From Omphalotus guepiniiformis (Eukaryota > Basidiomycota > Agaricomycetes > Agaricales > Omphalotaceae), in contig JAQOOI010000016.1 in NCBI GenBank assembly GCA_028554645.1, positions 186,001 through 250,000 on the forward strand: a stretch of 64,000 bases of DNA. The letters run 5' to 3'. This document shows positions 21,895-31,648 of this stretch, one piece after another (position 1 is the stretch's first letter; the number at the start of each line of letters is the position of its first letter). The notes beneath the pieces are model-generated. The model saw nothing but the letters and a program-made list of their open reading frames with translations, made no database searches and was not told the origin of the DNA. A program made the translations under genes and the position numbers.

Positions 21895-22347
21895 TGTTAC
21901 GAACACTTTCTTTTTTCATCTTATCTCATTGTTTGTACATATAGACACTTTTATTATTAGTAGATAGCATCTTAAATTATAGATCTAGGGTTATATTAAA
22001 TACACACGTAGGTAGCATGATGATCGAGATCAAGCATGTAGACCTCAAGGCGATCACGATCGTTAAATGAAACACTTGAGGTGATCGAACTCATGGTAGA
22101 CACACGGTGGATTAGTCAAGGGTTATAGCCCAGGGTTTAGGGTTTTATTTACGTATATAATAAGTCCGCTTAGGTAGATATTTCTTTAGCTTCGATCTTG
22201 TCAATAACTCCTCGAGTTTAGACTTGTACTTAGCATATTCCTTGTATCGTCTCTTCTCTCAAATTCTATTTTCTGCTCTTCTCTTACTCGTGTGAAACTA
22301 AGATTTTGTGTTTGGTTATTTGAGTTTGATAACTCGAGTCGCTGACA
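21895..22347 (+). repeat. 3' LTR of gypsy copy 2
   Basis: This 453-bp repeat runs from TGTTACGAAC to GTCGCTGACA. It differs from the LTR at 5160-5608 at roughly seventeen sites by eye, many of them C/T or G/A. Confidence 0.9.
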
Positions 22348-23293
22348 GTAGGTTTTGCTAGCTGTCAAGTTCAGTTGTATTTCAACGATTTCAGTCAGTG
22401 ATCACCGAGTTTCATTGAAAGAAGTGCGGCAGAGCAAGGATACGTTCCTCACGATTTCAGTAAATTAGAGTGAGTTCCATTGAAATCCATCCAGTGTGAA
22501 GGAGACTGATTCTCACACAATTCCGCAAAGATCCAAGAAGTTCCAGGAATATTTCAACCGGTTTCAACAGAATTTCAAGTGCTATTTAACAATCTAAGTT
22601 TCACGGAACAAAGTAGTTACACTTCTCGGCGGCACTGGCAGTTTAGAAATCCTAACTGGTAACCTTCAAAAGTAGACTGCTCGCTCGGGGCTTTGCCCCT
22701 CGCTCACATTCTCCCAGGGCTTGCCGCAGGCTGCTTTTAGCCCGAGACAGGCAAAGCATTTGTACACTGCGGGAAATCACCAATTAGCCGCACAGGAATA
22801 TATGCTAAGAAAAGGCTGAGATAAAGGACAAAACAAAGGGATATCCTTTATCTCAGCTTTTTCTGGCAATTTTCTGATCATATTTTTGACCAGAATAATA
22901 TTGAATTCCCACAGTGATAATTGTCGAGTGTGAGTGTTCTAGAGCCGGGCATAGGGCATTAATTAGGGAAAGGCAAATTAGGGTTAGGTGTTATAGTTAG
23001 GTAATCACTTTTCTTGGCCAAACAAGTGACAAGCTATGCACGTGGAGGTTCACAAACATGAGCAACCAGAAAAAGAGGTAGGGTTAGGGGTGAATAACCC
23101 TTTTATGATAGTAATTTGAGCTCCAAAACCATCCAAGAACAACGAATCCACTTTGTTAGGATTTGTAACATTAGGATTCGTAACAAGCGAAGACGCCCCT
23201 TCTAGGTCACATGAGCGTGTGGACAGTCTGATGCCGAGATGCCGGGATATGGCGCTCGCACATCTAAGCTCTTAACTCGCAGCTTCAATCTTA
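22348..23293. other. Gene-free stretch right of the gypsy complex
   Basis: Apart from the MITE at 22765-22916 it holds only a GC-rich imperfect palindrome near 22680-22750 (CGGGGCTTTGCCCC and GGGCTTGCCGCAGGC). No coding signal is seen. Confidence 0.5.
22765..22916. mobile_element. Short CACTG...CAGTG MITE
   Basis: The ends are CACTGCGGGAA and TTCCCACAGTG. Inside is an inverted pair (AAAAGGCTGAGATAAAGGA and its complement) around GGATATCC, so the element folds into a hairpin. Flanking triplets are GTA and ATA, an imperfect 3-bp duplication. Confidence 0.6.
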
Positions 23294-24048
23294 CACTGCT
23301 GGGGCCCATAAATCTTTGGTGGCAAAAATGGGTGTGGCAAAAAGGAAGACAAATTTGTTAGCTTATTTTTGAAAATACAGATATTACATTTTTGGGGCAA
23401 AAGATACAGCAAAGATGCAGCATCTTTGCCAAGTCTTTTCAGATAAGTATGTAAGCTATTGCAAGGACTAAGGAAATCATTTTTGCCTGCAAAGATGAGA
23501 ATAAGTATATAAAATATTTCAGGAATAAAAGTAATCATTTTTGGGCACAAAGATTGAGGATAAAGATAATTCATTACAGATATTAAAGGAATCATTTTTG
23601 CAAGAAAGGATGTGGATATGTGCTACAATAAACAGCAACATTCTTGCTCTTTAAGATACAAATAAAATATTTTTGTTCTTGGTAATCTTAAAGAGCAAAA
23701 ATGTTGCTTTATTGTAGCAAAAATCCACATCCTTTCTTGAAAAAATGATTTCTTTTATCCCTGAAATAGTTTATATACTTATCCTCATCTTCAGAGGCAA
23801 AAATGATTCCCTTTGTCCTTGCAATAGCTTGCATACTTATCCTCAATTTTTGCCTGCAAAATTGTCACTTCTCATGGTATATATATGCAAATATATTATC
23901 TGAAAAAATATGGCAAAGATGCTGCATCTTTGTCGCATCTTTTCTTCCAAAAATGAAATATTTGTGCTATCAAAAATAAGCCAAAAATTTTGTCTTCCTT
24001 TTTGCCACACCTATTTTTGCCAACAAAGATTTATGGGCCCCAGCAGTG
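23294..24048. mobile_element. CACTA-like fold-back element, copy 1
   Basis: This 755-bp element is almost entirely an inverted repeat, with ends CACTGCTGGGGCCCATAAAT and its complement. It is flanked by TTA on both sides. CACT(A/G) ends and 3-bp duplications are hallmarks of CACTA/EnSpm transposons. It encodes nothing, so it would depend on a transposase elsewhere. A second copy is at 30880-31645. Confidence 0.8.
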
Positions 24049-24338
24049 TTACATCTTTGCTCGTAGCTCGCAGCTCGCAAGGCTGGCTCGTAGCTCGCAC
24101 AAATTACTCGACCGCAATCATTCGCACACTCGCAACGCAAAAACGCAAAATTCAACGTGCCGCTAGTAGTCACTTCTAATGACAATACTCTAGGATGCAA
24201 AGCATAACTAAATTGGGATTACAAAGAAGGTATACGTAACAACGAAAGCAGAAAAATAGTAGTTCGAGTCGTGATCTGTATGTCGGGTCTGGCCATGATG
24301 GGAAAAATATCCATTGCGAGGAGTAAAGAAGGAATATA

Positions 24339-26258
24339 CTAGTGGGAATTGACCGACAGATGGACGTGGTAGGGAGGAAATGCCGCAGAGACTTCATAGT
24401 ATTTGGTGAAAGTGATGTTTCCATCCAAAGTATCCTCATCGAAGGTTGAATCATTAGCTTCGACATTCGACAACTTGCGTTGGGCGGCGTGTGTCTCTGC
24501 CCTGTAGCTGTCGTGCACGTAGAATGCGTCCCGAAAGGTTCGTTGCAGGGTGAGTAGGCTATCGAATAACGAGTCATAATTCTCTGTTACTTCTGGCAAC
24601 CCTTTACCAACGAAAGCATATTTTTTCGTCGCCACAGCGTCCCACGTGCCTTCTGCCCAAGATTCGAAAGGAGGGTTCTCGATCTCTGCGCCATTGTGGT
24701 ACTGGCATATCACCCAGGTGAAAACATAGAAGAACGATTCGAGGTCGTGTCTAACACGATGAGTTATGGGCTCTGAGATGGTTTCTGAAAGTTCGAGAGC
24801 CACAAAAGGTTTTGTCCCCATACGTTGTTTGGACACAGGATGTGGAATCTCAAGGGTCAAGAGTCGAGCGAAACCAAAATCGTTCAGCACGCCGCAGACT
24901 GTCCCATCCTCTTTCGTACGGTACATCAGGTTGTTGACACTGATGTCGCGATGAAGAATCTTTGGATACGTAACTAACCACTCGTGGCCTATTCAACACA
25001 AAGGATGAGTTGTTGGCGTATATGCGCAAGAACCAGGAAACTCACATTTCACAGTATCCGCAAATGCCTTCCCGAATGTCGCCGCATCAGCCAAACCCGT
25101 GATAGGCCTCAGTTCCTCGAAGACGATGACCCTCATAACCCTTTCTTCGAAATCGTCGCCAAATAGAGGACTGAAAGATGTCGATTCGAGCGCGACATCC
25201 TCTGAGTGGAGAAGATGAGGGAGATGATCCAATACCCACTCGTGACCATGCTTTTTAGCATACGCTGTAGCAGTTTCGATGAAAAAGAGTTCCGAAGTAC
25301 GGCTTTGGGCGGGAAAAGAGATCTTGATGACCACCGACACCCCAGACCAACGATCGCTCCGTCCTCTCAAGACCCATGTCCCATGTCCAAACAGGCCGCG
25401 GGGATACACCAAGATCTTATCCACTGTAAGGTCTAGATTCTCTAGATGAAGAACTTGCCCTTCAAAAATGCCTTGGTCGCTCCACACAGGTACGTGATCA
25501 AGTGGTGGCACACTCGGAATCGGTTCCAGCTGATCAAAATGACCCCACTGCGAAGGAGTAAGCCGGGTGAACGCTAGGATGACCGAAAGAAACATGAAAG
25601 GATCTCTGACAAAGGAGAATGAGGCGGAGCGACGGGTGCCTGATCGAGTGTAGAGGAGAAGCTGTAAAAAGTCGTCTTTGACCAGTGCGCCTATGATGTG
25701 CGTGCGTATGTCACCTCGATTGAACATCTCAAGGGCGTAGCTCGCACACTGGAGGTAGCAATCCATTTCATCCTGTCTGAATCTCTTCGCTCGCTGCTCA
25801 GAAGATCCAGTGAGTCCAAACTCATCGAAGGAGCGCTTCAAGGGGTTCGAGCGAGTCTCGTCGGAAGCCAGACTTCCAGCAGCGAGACGTTCTATGCCGG
25901 GACTCTTGACCGCTGACGTCGAGCCACGCGCTGAAGACTTAGTGTTCGGCTGTGGCTTCTGGCGTACCTGACTGGAGCCCAACAACGACGGTTCGGCTTT
26001 CGCTTTTCCTGATGACGAGGATGAATAGAAAGTTAGAAGGCACGACAGAGAACCTCACACACCTTTACTGGCATTCCTATCACTGGCAGTCTGACCATCA
26101 CGAGAAATCTGCCGCACACACCTCTTAAACTCAATGAACGTGACCACGTCCGACCACCTGTATCGCTGAGAGGGTGGACTCTGTAGCACCTCTGCCATTT
26201 CCTTGCCGTCCCCCAATTGTCTCTCCACCGCCATTTTTACGAATTCGGAGTGTAACGA
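24339..26258 (-). pseudogene. FunK1-type protein kinase, C-terminal part of a split gene
   Basis: Exons are about 26258-26063, 26008-25046 and 24988-24339, joined in phase. Kinase features are the VVIKISF lysine, the catalytic loop HRDISVNNLM, and DFGFA as the magnesium-binding motif. FunK1 kinases are a large fungal family, mostly of unknown substrate. The kinase part is open and the key residues are present. The N-terminal region is missing here and lies on the same strand at 30413-30841. The degenerate paralogue at 53682-55937 shows that the two pieces are normally contiguous. About 4.15 kb of inserted DNA separates them. The transcript is therefore unlikely to give a full protein. Confidence 0.85.
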
Positions 26259-26721
26259 AGGATTCGTTCTTATGGCGGCACCGTCCAGCCAAAAATTTGA
26301 CGGTTAAGCGGGCCTCCGCTTTGATCGGAGCGACCTTAAATTGTATATGTAATAATTGTATATTAGTCAGCATTTTCGGCCCTCGTTTTTGCGCACTTAT
26401 GGTCAGTTAAGCTGGCCTCCGGTTAAGTCGGTTGTCATTGCCGGAGGCCTGATTAGTCAGCGTTTCTCTTGCGCTCCGTGGTCAGTTAAGGCTGGCCTCC
26501 AGTTCAATCGGTCCGTCCTTGCCCGAGGCTCGTTCTGCCCCTCATCTGCCCCCTCATTTTTGTGCTCCATGCCACTGGCAGGACTGGGTTAGATATTATT
26601 TTGAGGTTGTTATAAACATAAAATATTCTAGGAGGTCCAAGTTATAAATGTATTAAAACAAGATGTTAAATACAAGTAAAAAAAAAACACATTTTTTGTA
26701 AGAAACATGTAATTTTTTATA
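26259..26721. repeat. Imperfect direct repeats beside the split kinase
   Basis: Phrases like GTCAGTTAAG(C/G)CTGGCCTCC and GGTTAAG(T/C)(C/G)GG recur about every 100 bp between 26300 and 26530. The stretch lies between the kinase breakpoint and the left end of the CACTA-like element. I do not recognise it as a known element. Confidence 0.45.
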
Positions 26722-26944
26722 CACTGGATGAAATTTAACATAAAATCTGTGAGAAAATGCTAAACATATGTTGAATTAATACGGAAATTTTTCATCATTT
26801 TTTTGCTACTAATACTAAAATTATGTTGAAATTATAGTAAATTGTATCAACACAATACCTTCATTTCTCCAACATCAAACACAGTGATTTACAGTGAACA
26901 GATGTTGAACAAATATCAAAAATCATTTATCATAAAACTTTAAT

Positions 26945-27300
26945 TATATACTCTGTACACCTGTATACACCATGTATACACCCTGTCACATGTGTATACA
27001 CCTGTATACACCCATATACACCCTGTACACCTGTATACACACTGTCTGTATACAGGGTGACAGATGTACAGGGTGTATACAGGTATACAGGATGACATGT
27101 ATACAGGATGTATACAGAGTGTATACAGGGTGGATACAGGGTGGATACAGGGTGGATACAGGGTGTATACAGGGTGGATACAGAGTGTATACAGAGTGCA
27201 TACAGGGTGTATACAGAGTGCATACAGAGTGTATACAGAGTGTATACAGGGTGTGGTGGGAGTGTATACAGTGTGTATACAGAGTGTATATGGGTGTATA
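26945..27300. repeat. 11-bp minisatellite, array 1 with internal inversion
   Basis: Units are GTATACAGGGT and variants (GCATACAGAGT, GGATACAGGGT). The first about 100 bp carry the units in the opposite orientation (ACCCTGTATAC), then the array flips near 27055. The palindromic core GTATAC lets units pair with each other in either orientation. Confidence 0.9.
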
Positions 27301-27462
27301 CCTTGTCTGTATATACCTCACCTTGGAAACATCTTCTGTATGCAAGTTTGTATATATTAACCCCTATGTTCTGTATACAGAGATATCAGTGTCCATCTAC
27401 TAGGTCCATGCAGATGCATCCTGGATGTATACACATGAGATATGCAAGATGAATTCACCTAA

Positions 27463-27602
27463 CACTGCAAACAATTCAACATAAATCCTGTGGGAAAATG
27501 CTAAAGATGTCGTGAAATAACATGAAAAAGTTTAATTTTTCATGTTATTTCACCATATTTTTAACATTTTCCCACGGAATTTATGATGAATTGCTTGCAG
27601 TG
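27463..27602. mobile_element. 140-bp CACTGC MITE with duplicated TAA
   Basis: The ends are CACTGCAAACAATTCAACAT and its near-complement TTGCAGTG, flanked by TAA on both sides. The duplicated unit at 29386-30090 has an uninterrupted CCTAATGTAC at the same place, i.e. the empty site with a single TAA. That proves insertion. Confidence 0.9.
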
Positions 27603-27833
27603 TAATGTACAACTGTATCCATATACACAGACTATATACATAAATGATCCTGTTTACCATAGTTTTGTTATTTGTTTAACATATAGCCAGTATATATGAA
27701 CAACCAAAACATAAATTTTACCATCAGATATTTAACATTACTTTCACATATGTTTAGCATAAGTTCACAGTAATTTTCTGTCTGTTATTCTGGATCAATT
27801 TTAAATTGGTTTAGCATATTTTTCACACATCTA

Positions 27834-27971
27834 CACCGCCAAGAATTCAACATAAATCCCACGGAAAAATATTACAATATGGTGAAATAACATGAAAAAT
27901 TAAACTTTTGATGTAATTTCACCATATTTTTAACATTTTCCCATGGAATTTATATTGAATTGTTTGCAGTG
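27834..27971. mobile_element. 138-bp CACTGC-type MITE with duplicated CTA
   Basis: The left end is CACCGCCAAGAATTCAAC (one base off CACTGC) and the right end is TTTGCAGTG, flanked by CTA on both sides. The matching empty site in the other unit reads CATCTATTCTATT with one CTA. Confidence 0.88.
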
Positions 27972-28284
27972 CTATTCTATTTCTCTCTGTATTTAACTCT
28001 GAATATATCTTATTTGTTCAGCATATCTTCAGTATATTTGCACCAGCAAAACATGAATGTTATTTTAGAAACATTTAACATTAGTTTCACATTTGTTTAG
28101 CATAAGTTCACAGTAATATCCTGTCTGTTATTCTGAATTGATTTTGAATTGCTTTAGCATAGTTTCCACACACCTTTTCCATTTGTCTCTGTATTTTATG
28201 ATGAAACAATCATGATCTTGATTAACATAATTGCATCCAAAATTCAATATTTATTTTAAACAATTTTCTCAAAAATAATGTATA

Positions 28285-29385
28285 GAGTGTATATAGGGTG
28301 TATACAGGTCTACAGGGTGTACTACAGGGTGTATACAGGGTGAGATGTATACAGGGTGCATACAGAGTGCATACAGAGTGCATACAGGGTGTATACAGGG
28401 TGTATACAGGGTGCATACAGGGTGTATACAGGGTGTATACAGGGTGCATACAGTGTGTATACAGGATGCATACAGGGTGTATACAGGGTGCATACAGGGT
28501 GCATACAGGGTGCATACAGGGTGTATACAGGGTGTATACAGGATGTATAATCCTGTATACAGAGTGTATACAGGGTGTATACAGGGTGTATACAGGGTCA
28601 GGCTGGATACAGAGTGTATACAGAGTGTATACAGGATGTATACAGGGTGCATACAGAGTGGATACAGGGTGCATACAGAGTGTATACAGGATGTATACAG
28701 GGTGCATACAGGGTGGATACAGAGTGTATACAGAGTGTATACAGAGTGCATAACCCTGTATACAGAGTGTATACAGAGTGCATAACCCTGTATACAGAGT
28801 GTATACAGGGTGGATACAGGGTGTATACAGAGTGTATACAGGGTGGATACAGGGTGGATACAGAGTGTATACAGGGTGGATACAGGGTGGATACAGAGTG
28901 TATACGGATACAGAGTGTATACAGAGTGCATACAGAGTGTATACAGAGTGTATACGGATACAGAGTGTATACAGAGTGCATACAGGGTGTATACAGGGTG
29001 TATACAGAGTGTATACAGGGTGTATACAGGGTCAGGCTGGATACAGAGTGTATACAGGATGTATACAGGGTGCATACAGAGTGGCTACAGGGTGCATACA
29101 GAGTGTATACAGAGTGCATACAGGGTGCATACAGGGTGCATACAGAGTGTATACAGAGTGCATACAGGGTGCATACAGGGTGCATACAGGGTGCATACAG
29201 GGTGCATACAGGGTGCATACAGAGTGCATACAGGGTGGATACAGAGTGCATACAGAGTGCATACAGAGTGCATACAGAGTGCATACAGGGTTGTATACAG
29301 GGTGTATACAGGGTGTACACAGGTGTATACAGAGTGTATACAGGTATACAGGGTGACATGTATACAGGGTGTATACAGAGTTTAT
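28285..29385. repeat. 11-bp minisatellite, array 2 (about 1.1 kb)
   Basis: It contains roughly a hundred tandem units of GTATACAGGGT type, with first-base and GGG/GAG variants. The unit contains no stop in several frames on either strand, which produces long artificial reading frames with an 11-residue period (for example YRVYTGCIQG). These are not genes. Confidence 0.92.
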
Positions 29386-30090
29386 ATGAGTGTATACCTT
29401 GTCTGTATATACCTCACCTTGGAAACACCTTCTGTACACAAGTTTGTATATATTAACCCCTCTGTTCTGTATACAGAGATATCAGTGTCCATCTACTAGG
29501 TCCATGCAGATGCATCCTGGATGTATACACATGGGATATGCAAGATGAATTCACCTAATGTACAACTGTATCCATATACACAGACTATATACATAAATGA
29601 TCCTGTTTATCATAGTTTTCTTATTTGTTCAACATATAGCTAGTATATATGAATAACCAAAACATAAATTTTACCATCAGAAATTTAACATTACTTTCAC
29701 ATATGTTTAGCATAAGTTCACAGTAATTTTCTGTCTGTTATTCTGAATCAATTTTAAATTGGTTTAGCATATTTTTCACACATCTATTCTATTTCTCTCT
29801 GTATTTAACTCTGAATATATCTTATTTGTTCAGCATATCTTCAGTATATTTGCACAAGCAAAACATGAATGTTACTTTAGAAACATTTAACATTAGTTTC
29901 ACATTTGTTGGGCATGAGTTCACAGTAATATCCTGTCTATTATTCTGAATTGATTTTGAATTGCTTTAGCATAGTTTCCACACACCTTTTCCATTTGTCT
30001 CTGTATTTTATGATGAAACAATCATGATCTTGATTAACATAATTGCATCCAAAATTCAATATTTATTTTAAACACTTTTCCCAAAAATAA
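29386..30090. repeat. AT-rich unit following minisatellite array 2
   Basis: It is the second copy of 27297-28284 without the MITEs, continuing into the right terminal repeat of the 3.6 kb element. The duplicated module (array plus AT-rich unit) suggests the element grew by internal tandem duplication. Confidence 0.85.
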
Positions 30091-30412
30091 TGATAAGACT
30101 TTATGGAATTTATGATAAATGATTTTTGATATTTGTTCAAGATCTGTTCACTGTAAATAACTGTGTTTGATGTTGGAGAAATGAAGGTATTGTGTTGATA
30201 CAATTTACTATAATTTGAACATAATTTTAGTATTAGTAGCAAAAAAAATGATGAAAAATTTTGAAAAAGATTCAATATATGTTTAGCATTTTCTCAGATT
30301 TTATGTTAAATTGTGTCCAGTGACAGTTTTGTCTGTATTGCATGCACAGATGTGCTGCCAAAACTGAATTCGTTCCCGCCTGCATCCCGTGATGCAGGCT
30401 GACAGTCCAAGT

Positions 30413-30841
30413 CTTCACTCCAAGCGTATCCGGACTTCTAATAGAATACGACCCACGCATGTTCCTAGGGTCATTGACACAGACTTTGAAGTTCAATGAG
30501 TTTGGTGTGATCTTGTGCTCGACCATTTTGGCATAGTTGACGAGATTGACGAATCGTGGATATCGGTCTTGCTCCTTCGTGGTCTCTGAGCAGTAGGTGT
30601 CCATTAAGCTGTCAAATTCAGTGGAGTCGATTATGGATTGTAAGACTGTCTCTTCGTCAGCCGTGACGCTGGCCAAGTGCAGCACCGTTGACATGAACGG
30701 CTCTATAGCGACCTCTTGGGTATTGGCAATGTCGTGAGCTAGACAAGGATGATAGTCTCTGTGAGTATGGTTTCGCTCAAGGGTAATTTGATCCGTAAGG
30801 CCGAGGTGGTGAGGAGTGCTGATGATGCTGGATGTCGACAT
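30413..30841 (-). pseudogene. FunK1-type gene, N-terminal part of a split gene
   Basis: The ATG at 30841 opens a frame collinear with the N-terminus of the paralogue at 53682: HDIANTQEVAIEPFMSTVLH, then RFVNLVNYAKMVEHKITPNS and IRSPDTLGVK. Homology stops right after DTLGVK, exactly where the downstream part at 26258 resumes. The frame then reads about 30 unrelated codons before entering the CACTA-like element. A CACTA-like fold-back element (30880-31645) sits 39 bp upstream of the ATG, so the promoter is probably displaced too. Confidence 0.85.
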
Positions 30842-30879
30842 GGCATTTGAGCTCTCTGTGGTGTTTTGAAGACAACATG

Positions 30880-31645
30880 CACTGCTGGGTCCATAAATGT
30901 TTGGTGGCCAAAATGGGCATGACAAAAAGGAGGACAAATCTGTCAGCTTATTTTTGATAGCACATATATTTCACTTTTGGTACAAAAGATGTGGGAAAGA
31001 TGCAGCATCTTTGCCATATCTTTCCAGATAATATGTTTACATATATACACCATGAGAAGTGACAATTTTGCAGGCAAAAATTTGAGGATAAGTATGTGAG
31101 CTATTGCAAAAATTAAGGGAATCATTTTTGCCTCTGAAGATGAGAATAAGTAATTGAACTATTTCAGGGATAAAGAAAATCATTTTTGCAAGAAAGAAAG
31201 TGGATTTTTGCTACAATAAAGCAACATTTTTGCTCTTTAAGATTACTAACAGCAAAAATGGTTTTAATTCTCTGTATTTGTATCTTGAAGAGCAAGAATG
31301 TTGCTGTTTATTGTAGCAAATATCCACATCCTTTCTTGCAAAAATGATTTCTTTAATTTCTGTAATAAGTTATCTTTATCCTCAATCTTTGTGCCCAAAA
31401 ATAATTCCTTTTATTCCTGAAATAGTTTATATACTTACCCTCATCTTTGCAGGCAAAAATGATTTCCCTAGTCCTTGCAATAGCTTACATACCTATTTGA
31501 AAAGACTTGGCAAAGATGCTGCATCTTTGCTGCATCTTTTGCCTCAAAAATGTAATATTTGTGTTCTCAAAAATAAGCTAATAAATTTGTCTTCCTTTTT
31601 GCCATCCCCATTTTTGCCACCAAAGATTTATGGGCCCCAGCAGTG
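30880..31645. mobile_element. CACTA-like fold-back element, copy 2
   Basis: This 766-bp element has ends CACTGCTGGG(T/G)CCATAAAT matching copy 1 at 23294-24048. It is flanked by ATG on both sides (30877-30879 and 31646-31648). It is almost fully palindromic and encodes nothing. Confidence 0.85.
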
Positions 31646-31648
31646 ATG

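Larger units (their letters stand above)
5160..22347 (+). mobile_element. Ty3/gypsy chromovirus copy 2, interrupted by a KDZ transposon
   Basis: The parts are LTR (5160-5608), leader (5609-5743), the KDZ insertion (5744-16658), leader continuation (16667-17067), gag, protease, RT/RNase H, integrase with chromodomain, polypurine tract and 3' LTR (21895-22347). The 8-bp duplication GGGTTTCC on both sides of the insertion shows that the two leader halves were once contiguous. Frames are broken by TGA in gag (17158), TGA between RT and integrase (20609) and TAG near the integrase end (21734). RT also lacks catalytic Asp residues. No target duplication of the gypsy element itself is visible. Confidence 0.88.
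27297..28284. repeat. AT-rich unit following minisatellite array 1
   Basis: This direct duplicate of 29386-30090 starts at the CTTGTCTGTATATACCTCACC segment and ends just before array 2. It is longer than its partner because two MITEs are inserted (27463-27602 and 27834-27971). Confidence 0.85.
26722..30322. mobile_element. 3.6-kb non-autonomous CACTA-like element with minisatellite core
   Basis: The ends are CACTGGATGAAATTTAACAT (left) and the complement of CACTGGACACAATTTAACAT (right). The inverted repeat extends for about 200 bp (to about 26940 and from about 30105). Flanking triplets are ATA and ACA, an imperfect duplication. The interior consists of two 11-bp minisatellite arrays, each followed by a related AT-rich unit (27300-28284 and 29386-30090). 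No transposase is present. Subterminal sequence resembles the two MITEs nested inside it. Confidence 0.75.

Noticed and set aside
26945..29385. CRISPR-like array
   Set aside because: Units are directly adjacent with no unique spacers, and the window is eukaryotic.
28222..29499. Long reading frames on both strands with 11-residue periodicity (up to about 290 codons)
   Set aside because: They are by-products of a stop-free 11-bp tandem repeat, open in several frames at once, with no start context or non-repetitive part.
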